This document shows, in pieces, positions 43,001-51,354 of a DNA stretch of 60,708 nt. Source of the DNA: a candidate division WOR-3 bacterium. GTDB lineage: Bacteria > Hydrothermota > Hydrothermia > Hydrothermales > JAJRUZ01. A program made the translations under genes and the position numbers. The DNA lies in NCBI GenBank assembly GCA_039803925.1, contig JBDRZL010000010.1, forward strand, positions 1 through 60,708. Reading direction: 5' to 3'. The notes below the pieces were generated by a model, which saw nothing but the letters and a program-made list of their open reading frames with translations, was not told the origin of the DNA and searched no databases. How positions within the stretch are numbered: the stretch's first letter is position 1; the number at the start of each line of letters is the position of its first letter.

Positions 43001-44107
43001 AGCCATTTCTTTGGGAATTCCTACTTCATTCAATTTCAAATCTGGACCAACAACAATAGTAGATCTACCTGAATAATCAACTCTCTTACCTAATAGATTT
43101 CTTCTAAATCTACCCTTTTTACCTCTTAACATATCGGAGAGAGATTTATAGGGTTTTCCTTGCTTACCCATTACAGGTCTTGACCTTCTTGAATTATCAA
43201 GTAATGCATCAACAGATTCCTGAAGTAATCTCTTCTCATTCCTTAGAATTATTTCAGGAGCACCCATTTTTGTTATATTTTTTATCCTGTTGTTTCTATT
43301 TATAACTCTTCTATAAAGGTCATTTAAATCACTTGTTGCATATCTTCCACCTTCAAGAGGGAAAAGGGGTCTCAAATCAGGTGGTATTACAGGTAATACC
43401 TCAAGAATCATCCATTCTGGTTTATTTCCTGAATTTATAAAAGCATCTACAATCTGCAATCTTTTTAAAACTTTCCCTCTCATTTGTGTTGTTTTTTCAG
43501 TTCTTAATTTAACCCTGAGCTCTGCAGAAAGTTCTTCAAGGTCAAGTTCTTTAAGAAGTTTCTTTATTGCAGGAGCACCCATCTCAGCTAAGAAACCATC
43601 CTTATATTCAGAAATTAATTCCTCATACTCTTTGTCCGTTAAAATTTGTTTTTTCTGTAAAGGAGTATCACCTGGATCAATAACAATATACTTATCATAA
43701 TAAAGAATACTTTCAAGATCGTTTGAAGTTATATCAAGTAAAAGAGCTATGGTGGAAGGTGGAATTTTATAAAACCATATATGAGCAACTGGAACAGCAA
43801 GTTCAATATGCCCCATCCTTTCTCTTCTTACAGAGGAAGAGGTAACTTCTACCCCACATTTATCACAAACAGTTCCTGCGAATCTTTTTCCTTTAAATGC
43901 TCCACAGGCGCATTCATAATCTTTGACAGGACCAAAAATTACTTCACAAAAGAGTCCGCCTTTTTCAGGTCTTTGAGTTCTATAATTTATGGTCTCTGCT
44001 GTTTTTACTTCACCATAAGACCAGCTTCTTATTGCCTCTGGTGACGCAAGTTTAATCCTTATTGCTTTCAAAACCTCAGGTTGTAATCCTGCTACTAAAT
44101 GTTTCAT
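40070..44107 (-). CDS. rpoC: DNA-directed RNA polymerase subunit beta'
   Basis: A 1345-residue catalytic subunit. The active-site motif [14 protein letters not shown] lies near residue 455. The N-terminal zinc finger is [10 protein letters not shown] with CDKCGVEVT, and a second zinc site is [13 protein letters not shown]. The bridge/trigger region includes [28 protein letters not shown]. Length is close to E. coli (1407). It follows rpoB after a 20-base gap with a purine-rich ribosome site. Confidence 0.98.
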   Translation of the reverse strand: [1345 protein letters not shown]

Positions 44108-44127
44108 TCCTTTAACCTCCTTTTTTA

Positions 44128-47100
44128 CTAAATTTTTTCTTTTTCAATTTCTACATCTAAACAGAGCCCTCTTAATTCATTCAACAATACATCAAAAGAA
44201 ACAGGTAAAGAGGGCTCAGGTGCCTCTTCTCCTCTTATAACTGCTTGATACAATCTATTTCTCCCTTTAACATCATCGGACTTAACTGTTAAAATTTCTT
44301 GAAGTGTATAGGCTGCTCCATATGCTTCAAGTGCCCAAACTTCCATTTCTCCAAATCTCTGTCCTCCAAATCTTGCCTTTCCACCTAAGGGTTGCTGTGT
44401 TATCATTGAGTAAGGTCCTACAGCTCTTGCGTGAATCTTATCTTCAACCATATGAACAAGCTTCATCATATAAATGTAACCAACAGTAACCTCTTGGGCA
44501 AGAAATTCACCGGTTCTCCCATCTCTGATTTTTACTCTTCCATTAGGTGGCAAACCAGCTTCCCTTAATTCTTTTTCTATTTCATCAATGGTCATACCTT
44601 CAAAAACTGGACAGGCATAATACACTCCCTTTTTCTTCGCTGCCCAACCAAGTATTGTTTCAAGAACCTGTCCAATATTCATTCTTGAAGGAACACCAAG
44701 CGGGTTTAACACAATGTCAATAGGCGACCCATCCTCAAGGAAGGGCATATCTTCAACAGGAGCAATCTTAGCAACAACTCCTTTATTTCCGTGTCTTCCT
44801 GCAAGTTTATCACCTACTTTCAATTCTCTTTTGTGGGCAACATAGATTTTAATCAGCATGTTAACACCATAAGGAAGTTCATCACCAATTTCAACAAGTT
44901 GCTTTCTTGATTCATATGTTTTTTGTATTTCTTCAAGTTTTTCATTTGCTTTTTTTGTAAGTTCTATAACTTCTTTCTCTTCCTTTTTACCCCCTAAAAA
45001 TCCTTCTTCAAAAACTACATCGAGGTATTTAGTTCCTCTAAAGAAATCCTCATTAAATGTGCTACCCTTTCTTAAAAGAATTTTACCTCTTTTATTTCTA
45101 AGGGAAATTTCTGTTCTCTTACCAAGCAAAATTTTAGAGAGCATATCTCTAAGTGAATATATTACCTTTTCCCTTTTTCTCAAAAATTCCTCTTCTAGCT
45201 TTTGCCTTCTTTCTCTTATTATCTTTTTAGCAAGAGGATGATCAAAATTTCTTGTTAAAATTACTACATCAACCACAACACCCTGAACTCCAGGAGGTAC
45301 TCTTAAAGATGAATCTTTAACTTCTCTTGCCTTATGTTCAAAAATTGCTTGAATTAATTTATCTTCAGGAGAATATTCCTTTTCTCCCTTTGGTGAAACC
45401 TTTCCTACAACAATATCATCTGGTCCAACCTCTGCTCCAATTCTGATAATTCCATATTCATCAAGATTCTTTAAAGCTTCCTCACTTATATTTGGAATAT
45501 CTCTCGTTATTTCTTCTGGTCCCAATTTTGTCTCTCTAACAGCTGTTTCAAGCTCCTTTATATGTATTGAGGTAAATACATCTTCTTTAACAAGCCTTTC
45601 AGAAACCACAATAGCATCCTCAAAATTATAACCATACCAGGGAATAAAAGCAACAAGTAAGTTTCTTCCAAGAGATAACTCTCCCATATCCGTAGCTGCG
45701 TTATCTGCAAGAAGATCTCCTTTTTTAACTCTATCTCCAGGCTTAACCCTTACTCTATGATGTAAAATTGTTTCCTGATTTGTTTTTTTAAAGTTTGTCA
45801 AATAATATATGTCAAGATCCTCTTCCTCAAAGGGATCTGTTTTTGAAGGCTTATCCGGTTTTATAACAATTTTTTTAGCATCAGCCTCAAGAACAATACC
45901 ATCCCTTTTTGCAAGAAGCACCATTCCCGTATCATATGCTATCTTTCTTTCCATACCTGTTCCTACTAATGGGGCTTCAGGTTCAATAAGTGGAACAGCC
46001 TGTCTTTGCATGTTTGAACCCATAAGAGCTCTATTAGCATCGTCATGTTCCAAGAAAGGAATTAGAGAAGCCGAAGGAGAAACAAGCTGTCTTGGTGAAA
46101 CATCAATAAAATCTACTTCTTCTTTTCTAACAGTAGGATAACCTCCTCCAAATCTTACAGGAACAAAATCCTGAACAATTTCACCTTTTTCGTTAATTTC
46201 TATATCCGCAGGTGCTATTTTATAATTCTTTTCTTCAACAGGTGTCATAAAAACAATTTCGTCTCTTACTTTTCCATTAACCACTTTTCTTAAAGGGGTT
46301 TTTATGAAACCGAACTCATCAACTTCAGCATAGGTTGTTAAAGAAGTAATAAGACCTATATTCTGACCTTCAGGAGTTTCAATTGGACAGAGCCTTCCAT
46401 AATGGCTTGGATGAACATCTCTAACCTCAAAACCTGCTGTTTCCCTTGTTAAACCTCCTGGACCTAAAGCTGAAAGTCTTCTTTTGTGAGTTAATTCAGC
46501 CAGAGGGTTTGTCTGGTCAAGAAACTGGGATAACCTGTTAACTGTAAAAAAGGACTTTAAAAGATTTGCAATAATCTTTGGATTGATGAGCTGTCTTGGA
46601 GTCATAATCTGATCTCTCTCTGAAAGCATTTTTTCCTTTATGTTCCTCTGAAGTTTCATAAAAGCCATCCTTAGATGATTTGTAAGAAGCTCACCAACCC
46701 TTCTTACTCTCCTATTTTCAAGGTGATCTATGTCATCAGGCTTTTCATTTCCATTATATAAATCAAGAAGTTTTTTGAAAAGAGCTATTAAATCTTCTTT
46801 AGTTAATTCGTGAACATTCTCATCAATGTTCAGTCCAAGTCTTGCATTAAGTTTATATCTTCCAACAGCTCCAAGCTCCATTCTAACTTTTGAAAAGAAT
46901 GTCTCATTAAAAAATTCTTCTGCTTCTTCTAAGCTTGGTGGCGCAATATATTTTAGCAACCTGTATATAGCATTAAGGGCATCATATCTTGTTTTAGCCC
47001 TATCATGGCTTATTGTAGTCACAATAACATCAAGACCAGGGGTTCCTACATTATAAACCTTTACATTTTGAATACCCAATGCCTCAAGACCTGCTATAAC

Positions 47101-47865
47101 TTTTTCTGTAATTAAATCCAAGGTATCATAAAGGAGCTCACCCTCTGGGCCTGTTATCTCCTCGGCAAGTATATAAAGTTCTGGTTCAATTGATTTTATA
47201 GGCTTTAATTCTGGTTCGCCAAAGAACAGTTTTAAAATATCTGAATTGGTATCATACCCCATTGCTCTTATAATCCTTGTAACTGGAAATCTTCTTCTTT
47301 TAAGAATAGTAACTCCAAATACTTTCTGAGAATCTATTGAGAATTCAATCCATGGGCCTCTATAGGGAACAAAAAGAGCAATATATTTATATTTTCCCTC
47401 TTCCTGATCTATATCAAAATAAACTCCAGGGGATCTGTGCAATTGGTTAACTATAACTCTTTCAATACCGTTTACAATAAAAGTTCCTCTTTGAGTCATT
47501 AGAGGCAAATCAAGAAAGAAAACTTCCTCTTCCCTTACTTTTTTTGTTTTACCTGTTTCTATATCAAGTTCTCTTAAAAGAAATTTAACATAAATAGGTG
47601 CACTGTATGTTAAATTTTTTTCAATACACTCTTCAGGAGTAAACCTTGGCTTTTCTACCCTGTATCCTACATATTCAAGAACAAATTTTTTACCTGGATC
47701 TTCAACCGGGAAAAATTCCCTAAAAAGACTTTCTAAACCAACATCTTTTCTTTTTTCTGGCTCAACATCTTCCTGAAGAAACTCCTTAAAAGAACTTATT
47801 TGAATTTTTAATAGATCCGGTATGGGTAAAATTTCTTTTTTTGTTCCAATTCTTTCTCTTAACAT
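44128..47865 (-). CDS. rpoB: DNA-directed RNA polymerase subunit beta
   Basis: A 1245-residue subunit. The rifampicin-region segment SQFLDQTNPLAELTHKRRLSALGPGG is intact, as are the KVSPKGEKE and GRHGNKGVVAKI blocks and the C-terminal GGKARFGGQRFGEMEVWALEAYGA. A 76-base gap with a GC hairpin separates it from rplL. No Shine-Dalgarno is evident just before the ATG; TATAAA ends 7 bases upstream. Confidence 0.98.
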   Translation of the reverse strand: MLRERIGTKKEILPIPDLLKIQISSFKEFLQEDVEPEKRKDVGLESLFREFFPVEDPGKKFVLEYVGYRVEKPRFTPEECIEKNLTYSAPIYVKFLLRELDIETGKTKKVREEEVFFLDLPLMTQRGTFIVNGIERVIVNQLHRSPGVYFDIDQEEGKYKYIALFVPYRGPWIEFSIDSQKVFGVTILKRRRFPVTRIIRAMGYDTNSDILKLFFGEPELKPIKSIEPELYILAEEITGPEGELLYDTLDLITEKVIAGLEALGIQNVKVYNVGTPGLDVIVTTISHDRAKTRYDALNAIYRLLKYIAPPSLEEAEEFFNETFFSKVRMELGAVGRYKLNARLGLNIDENVHELTKEDLIALFKKLLDLYNGNEKPDDIDHLENRRVRRVGELLTNHLRMAFMKLQRNIKEKMLSERDQIMTPRQLINPKIIANLLKSFFTVNRLSQFLDQTNPLAELTHKRRLSALGPGGLTRETAGFEVRDVHPSHYGRLCPIETPEGQNIGLITSLTTYAEVDEFGFIKTPLRKVVNGKVRDEIVFMTPVEEKNYKIAPADIEINEKGEIVQDFVPVRFGGGYPTVRKEEVDFIDVSPRQLVSPSASLIPFLEHDDANRALMGSNMQRQAVPLIEPEAPLVGTGMERKIAYDTGMVLLAKRDGIVLEADAKKIVIKPDKPSKTDPFEEEDLDIYYLTNFKKTNQETILHHRVRVKPGDRVKKGDLLADNAATDMGELSLGRNLLVAFIPWYGYNFEDAIVVSERLVKEDVFTSIHIKELETAVRETKLGPEEITRDIPNISEEALKNLDEYGIIRIGAEVGPDDIVVGKVSPKGEKEYSPEDKLIQAIFEHKAREVKDSSLRVPPGVQGVVVDVVILTRNFDHPLAKKIIRERRQKLEEEFLRKREKVIYSLRDMLSKILLGKRTEISLRNKRGKILLRKGSTFNEDFFRGTKYLDVVFEEGFLGGKKEEKEVIELTKKANEKLEEIQKTYESRKQLVEIGDELPYGVNMLIKIYVAHKRELKVGDKLAGRHGNKGVVAKIAPVEDMPFLEDGSPIDIVLNPLGVPSRMNIGQVLETILGWAAKKKGVYYACPVFEGMTIDEIEKELREAGLPPNGRVKIRDGRTGEFLAQEVTVGYIYMMKLVHMVEDKIHARAVGPYSMITQQPLGGKARFGGQRFGEMEVWALEAYGAAYTLQEILTVKSDDVKGRNRLYQAVIRGEEAPEPSLPVSFDVLLNELRGLCLDVEIEKEKI

Positions 47866-47889
47866 TTTAAAATTTATAAAAAGTTTTCT

Positions 47890-47906
47890 GCCGGTATTGG
47901 ACCGGC
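47890..47906. terminator. Hairpin in the rplL-rpoB gap
   Basis: GCCGGT-ATTGG-ACCGGC is a perfect 6-bp GC-rich stem in very A+T-rich sequence. Read on the plus strand it is followed by six T and more T-rich sequence, so it is a canonical intrinsic terminator against antisense transcription. On the minus (operon) strand it has A before and only weak T after, consistent with a partial attenuator or RNA-processing site between the ribosomal-protein and polymerase parts of the operon. Confidence 0.6.
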
Positions 47907-47941
47907 TTTTTTATATTTTTTATATCAAGAAAAATTCCTTT

Positions 47942-48334
47942 TTATTTTAACTCTACTTTAGCACCAAGAGCTTCAAGTTTTTTCTTTATTTCTTCAGCCT
48001 CTTCCTTTGATACACCTTCTTTGATAGGTTTTGGAACAGAATCAATCAATTCTTTAGCCTCTTTAAGCCCTAAACCTGTTATTGCTCTTACTTCCCTTAA
48101 AACCTTTATTTTTTCAGCTCCAGCATCTTGGAGAATCACAGTATATTCAGTTTTTTCTTCCTTTACTTCAGCAGAAACCACACTAGGGACAGCACCAGGA
48201 GCTGCTGCAAAAACAGGAGCTTGTGCGGACACTCCGAATTTTTCTTCAAGTTTCTTAATTAACTCCGCAAGTTCCAGTACTGTTAAGTTTTCTATTCCAC
48301 CTATTATCTCTTCCAAGGTTAATTTTTGTGCCAT
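47942..48334 (-). CDS. rplL: 50S ribosomal protein L7/L12
   Basis: A 130-residue stalk protein. The N-terminal dimerisation helix region ([19 protein letters not shown]) is followed by an Ala/Pro hinge and the conserved C-terminal domain: [13 protein letters not shown]-like residues (here [14 protein letters not shown]), [20 protein letters not shown] and the end ALGAKVELK. It recruits GTPase factors to the ribosome. It follows rplJ by 22 bases. Confidence 0.97.
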   Translation of the reverse strand: MAQKLTLEEIIGGIENLTVLELAELIKKLEEKFGVSAQAPVFAAAPGAVPSVVSAEVKEEKTEYTVILQDAGAEKIKVLREVRAITGLGLKEAKELIDSVPKPIKEGVSKEEAEEIKKKLEALGAKVELK

Positions 48335-48356
48335 TTTTAACCTTTTAAAAAATTAA

Positions 48357-48884
48357 TCAGGGATTAGAACCCTCTTTTTTGTTTTTAATTTCAACCAAAA
48401 CATATAAAAGATTTCTTAAAAGTCCATTTAAAACAAATAAAAATCCATAAAGAGGCCCCCCCATTCTTGAAAGTAAATTTTGTATTAATACATTCCTGGG
48501 AGGTAATTTTGCAAGTATGTTTACATCTTCCTCGGATATTATTCTGCCTTCTATATAACCACCCTTAATTTTTCCCTTTTCCTTCTCTTTTGAATATTCA
48601 TAAAAAACCTTTAAGGGTGAAACAGGATCATCATAAGCCAAAAGCAGAGCAGAAACACCAGTAAGAAACTTTTCAATCCCTTCTATTTTCAATTTATTCA
48701 GGGCTATTTTAAATAGAGTATTTTTACCAACTTTTAAAAGTCCTTTTTCCTCTCTTATTTTTTTTCTTAATTCGTTGAGCTCAGCCACATTAAAACCGGT
48801 AAAATCAACCACATACATAGCCTTAACATTTTCCAAAATTTTTGTGAAACTTTCAACAGATTTAATTTTTTGTGCTGAGGGCAT
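48357..48884 (-). CDS. rplJ: 50S ribosomal protein L10
   Basis: A 175-residue protein. FTKILENVKAMYVVDFTGFN, ELNELRKKIREE and KVGKNTLFKIAL are L10 signatures, and the C-terminal helix carries the L12 dimers. It overlaps rplA by one base (stop/start), so no long L10 autoregulatory leader exists between the two genes. Confidence 0.95.
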   Translation of the reverse strand: MPSAQKIKSVESFTKILENVKAMYVVDFTGFNVAELNELRKKIREEKGLLKVGKNTLFKIALNKLKIEGIEKFLTGVSALLLAYDDPVSPLKVFYEYSKEKEKGKIKGGYIEGRIISEEDVNILAKLPPRNVLIQNLLSRMGGPLYGFLFVLNGLLRNLLYVLVEIKNKKEGSNP

Positions 48885-49600
48885 TATGTTTTCCTCCTTC
48901 TTGCTTCTTCAATTGAATAATTTAAATCTATTTTTAAACCAGGACTCATAGTTGTTGAAAGGGTAATTTTCTCAATATAATTCCCCTTTACACCTTGTGG
49001 TCTTGCATTTAAAACTTCATTTAAAAAAGCATAAAAATTTTCAATCAACTCTACTTCAGAAAAAGTTACCTTACCAATCGGAGCATGAATATTACCTGTT
49101 TTATCAACCTTAAACTCTATCCTTCCCTTTTTAAGTTCTTTCACAACCCTTCCTATATCTTTTGTAACAGTCCCTGTTTTAGGTGAGGGCATTAAACCTC
49201 TTGGACCCAAAATTTTACCCAGTTTTGAAACTTCTTTCATAGCTTCAGGTGTTGTAACAACAACATCAAAATCAAGCCAGCCCTGATTAATTTTATCTAT
49301 ATATTCTTTAAATCCAACATAATCAGCTCCAGCATCAAGAGCTTCTTTTTCTCCCTCACCAGGAGTTAAAACTAAAACTCTAACCTTTTTACCAGTTCCA
49401 TAAGGCAAAAGACATGTTCCTCTAACCATCTGGTCAGCCTTTCTTGGATCAACATTTAACTTGATAGCACATTCAACTGTTTCTGGAAATTTAGCTGTCG
49501 CAAGTTCCTTTAAAAGAGGTATAGCTTCTTCAGGTTTATAATACTTATTTCTATCTACTTTTTCAAGTAAAGCCAAAAATCTTTTACTATGTTTTGGCAT
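48884..49600 (-). CDS. rplA: 50S ribosomal protein L1
   Basis: A 238-residue protein matching L1 along its length: KYYKPEEAIPLLKELATAKF, then VLTPGEGEKEALDAGADYVG, LGKILGPRGLMPSPKTGTVT, and IHAPIGKVTFSE. L1 builds the mobile stalk and is often the translational repressor of this operon. A ribosome site (GGAGG) precedes its start, 11 bases after rplK. Confidence 0.97.
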   Translation of the reverse strand: MPKHSKRFLALLEKVDRNKYYKPEEAIPLLKELATAKFPETVECAIKLNVDPRKADQMVRGTCLLPYGTGKKVRVLVLTPGEGEKEALDAGADYVGFKEYIDKINQGWLDFDVVVTTPEAMKEVSKLGKILGPRGLMPSPKTGTVTKDIGRVVKELKKGRIEFKVDKTGNIHAPIGKVTFSEVELIENFYAFLNEVLNARPQGVKGNYIEKITLSTTMSPGLKIDLNYSIEEARRRKT

Positions 49601-49611
49601 TTTTACCTCCT

Positions 49612-50049
49612 TTAAGATTCTACAACTTCAATTCCCATACTTTTTGCTGTTCCTTCAATAATCCTCATAGCTGCTTCCAAGGTAGTTGCATTTAAATCAT
49701 TCATCTTCATTTTAGCAATCTCTTCAATATCCTTTTTTGTGACTCTACCTACTTTAACCTTGTTGGGCTCTCCAGAACCCTTTACTATTTGAGCCTTCTT
49801 TTTTAATAGAACAGATGCCGGAGGTGTTTTCAAAACAAAATCAAATGACCTATCCTTATAAACAGTTATAACAACAGGGATGATAAGCCCTGCTTCCATC
49901 TTTTTTGTAGCTTCATTAAACCTTTTACAGAATTCCATTATATTAACTCCGTGCTGCCCAAGAGCAGGGCCTATGGGAGGAGCAGGATTGGCCTGCCCCG
50001 CAGGTATTTGTAATTTTATTTGGGTTACTATTTCTTTTTTTCCCTTCAT
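49612..50049 (-). CDS. rplK: 50S ribosomal protein L11
   Basis: A 145-residue protein: [27 protein letters not shown] is the hallmark N-terminal loop, and the C-terminal rRNA-binding domain includes [10 protein letters not shown] and [21 protein letters not shown]. It forms the GTPase-associated centre with L10-L12. It begins 3 bases after nusG. Confidence 0.98.
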   Translation of the reverse strand: MKGKKEIVTQIKLQIPAGQANPAPPIGPALGQHGVNIMEFCKRFNEATKKMEAGLIIPVVITVYKDRSFDFVLKTPPASVLLKKKAQIVKGSGEPNKVKVGRVTKKDIEEIAKMKMNDLNATTLEAAMRIIEGTAKSMGIEVVES

Positions 50050-50052
50050 TTT

Positions 50053-50625
50053 TTACCTCACTCTTTCAACCATATCAAAATCAAGGTCAGAAACCATTGT
50101 TGCTCTTCCAAAAATTGTTACAACTACATTTAATTTTCCTTTATCAGGGAATACCTTATCAACTATACCTGTGAAATTTTCAAAAGGTCCAACAAGAATT
50201 CTAACCTTATCTCCTGGCAAAAAAGGACTTTCTGCCTTTCTTCTTTCCTGCTCCTCTTTTATTGTTAAAAGAAGTTTTTCAACTTCCTCTCTCTTAAGAA
50301 TTGGAATATCTTTCGTAGGGTCTCTTGCGAGTAATGGCCTTAAACCTGCATAATTTTGAAGCATTGTAATAACTTCCCTTGCATCCTTTTTTATTTCAAC
50401 AAGCACATATCCAGCAAAAAGGGGCTTCTGGTGTGGCACTCTTCTTCCGTCCTTCAAAATTCTAATTTTTGTCTCTGTAGGAACGAGAACCTGCTTTATT
50501 TTATCTTTTAAATTTTTTTCCTCTATAAAATTTTCAAGGATTTTTTTCACTTTGTTTTCCCTTCCTGACAGTGTCCAGAAAACTATCCACTGAGTTTCTT
50601 CTTTTAAATCTTTTAAATCTTTCAT
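50053..50625 (-). CDS. nusG: Transcription termination/antitermination factor NusG
   Basis: A 190-residue protein with an N-terminal NGN domain (QWIVFWTLSGRENKVKKIL, then PLFAGYVLVEIK) and a C-terminal KOW domain (PGDKVRILVGPFENFTGIVD). It links RNA polymerase to ribosomes or Rho. It overlaps secE by 4 bases; secE-nusG-rplK is the standard order. Confidence 0.97.
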   Translation of the reverse strand: MKDLKDLKEETQWIVFWTLSGRENKVKKILENFIEEKNLKDKIKQVLVPTETKIRILKDGRRVPHQKPLFAGYVLVEIKKDAREVITMLQNYAGLRPLLARDPTKDIPILKREEVEKLLLTIKEEQERRKAESPFLPGDKVRILVGPFENFTGIVDKVFPDKGKLNVVVTIFGRATMVSDLDFDMVERVR

Positions 50626-50813
50626 TTTAGTATTAAACCAATTAGTCTTGAAAAAATAAAGTCAAGCAGAAAAATAAAAATAGATACAATAATCGAAAAT
50701 ATAATTACACCTATAGTAGCACTCATAACTATTTTTCTTTCAGGCCATGCCATTCTATCCATTTCCACCTTTACCTCACGCAAAAAATTTATAAATTTTA
50801 AAACTGGATTCAT
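50622..50813 (-). CDS. secE: Preprotein translocase subunit SecE
   Basis: A 63-residue protein with one membrane segment preceded by the conserved amphipathic helix (FLREVKVEMDRMAWPERK), which is the SecE core. Minimal single-span form. It holds SecY together in the inner-membrane channel. Confidence 0.96.
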   Translation of the reverse strand: MNPVLKFINFLREVKVEMDRMAWPERKIVMSATIGVIIFSIIVSIFIFLLDFIFSRLIGLILK

Positions 50814-50818
50814 ATTTA

Positions 50819-50974
50819 TTACTTAATTTTAGTTTCCTTATGCACCGTATGCTTTTTACACCATTTACAGTATTTCTTTATTTCCATTTTTACCATCTTT
50901 TTATCCTTTGATTTTGTAATTCTATAATTCCTTCTTTTACAAACTGAACAGGTTAAAAAAAATAATTCCCTCAT
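50819..50974 (-). CDS. rpmG: 50S ribosomal protein L33
   Basis: A 51-residue protein found by translating the gap between tRNA-Trp and secE. It starts MRELFFLTCSVCKRRNY and ends YCKWCKKHTVHKETKIK. Two CxxC pairs (C9-C12 and C36-C39) make the zinc-binding C+ form of L33. AAGGAG stands about 13 bases upstream of the ATG. Placement between tRNA-Trp and secE is common in bacteria. Confidence 0.95.
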   Translation of the reverse strand: MRELFFLTCSVCKRRNYRITKSKDKKMVKMEIKKYCKWCKKHTVHKETKIK

Positions 50975-51002
50975 TCAGAGGTAATTCTCCTTCTATTAAA
51001 AA

Positions 51003-51076
51003 CAGGCCCGGAGGGATTTGAACCCCCAACCATCGGATTTGGAATCCGACGCTCTACCTTGTTGAGCTACGGGCCT
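51003..51076 (-). tRNA. tRNA-Trp (anticodon CCA)
   Basis: A full cloverleaf can be drawn. The acceptor is AGGCCCG/CGGGCCT with discriminator G. The D-arm is GCTC/GAGC with a GG in the loop. The anticodon stem TCGGA/TCCGA has loop TTCCAAA, giving anticodon CCA. The T-arm is GGGGG-TTCAAAT-CCCTC. CCA is not encoded (GTT follows in the DNA), so it must be added enzymatically. It leads the rpmG-secE-nusG operon. Confidence 0.97.
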
Positions 51077-51090
51077 ATTTGGGGTGTTTA

Positions 51091-51119
51091 ATTATACAAT
51101 ATTAAATTCAATTTGTCAA
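51091..51119 (-). promoter_or_regulatory. Consensus sigma-70 promoter of the tRNA-Trp/rpmG/secE/nusG/rpl/rpo operon
   Basis: On the minus strand TTGACA (51119-51114), a 17-base spacer (AATTGAATTTAATATTG), TATAAT (51096-51091). Both hexamers and the spacing are perfect matches to the consensus. Predicted start is near 51084, about 8 bases before the tRNA 5' end. It is the strongest promoter seen in the window and probably drives the genes down to rpoC, leuS and recG. Confidence 0.88.
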
Positions 51120-51354
51120 GTAAATGTACAATTTATATACATATTAGAATAATAATTGTTCCTTATATAATTTTTCAAAAAGTATTCAAGGGGTGAAAAA
51201 GTGTTAAAGACTTGATGTTGTTTTGCATAAAAAAATTTTTCCTTTTATTTATAATCTCAATGTTTCAGATGCCACTTCTTTTACCTTATAAAATACCATT
51301 TACCTCATATGGCACCAAAAATAAATAGTTCCTTATTTGTCCTTTCTACTAAAT

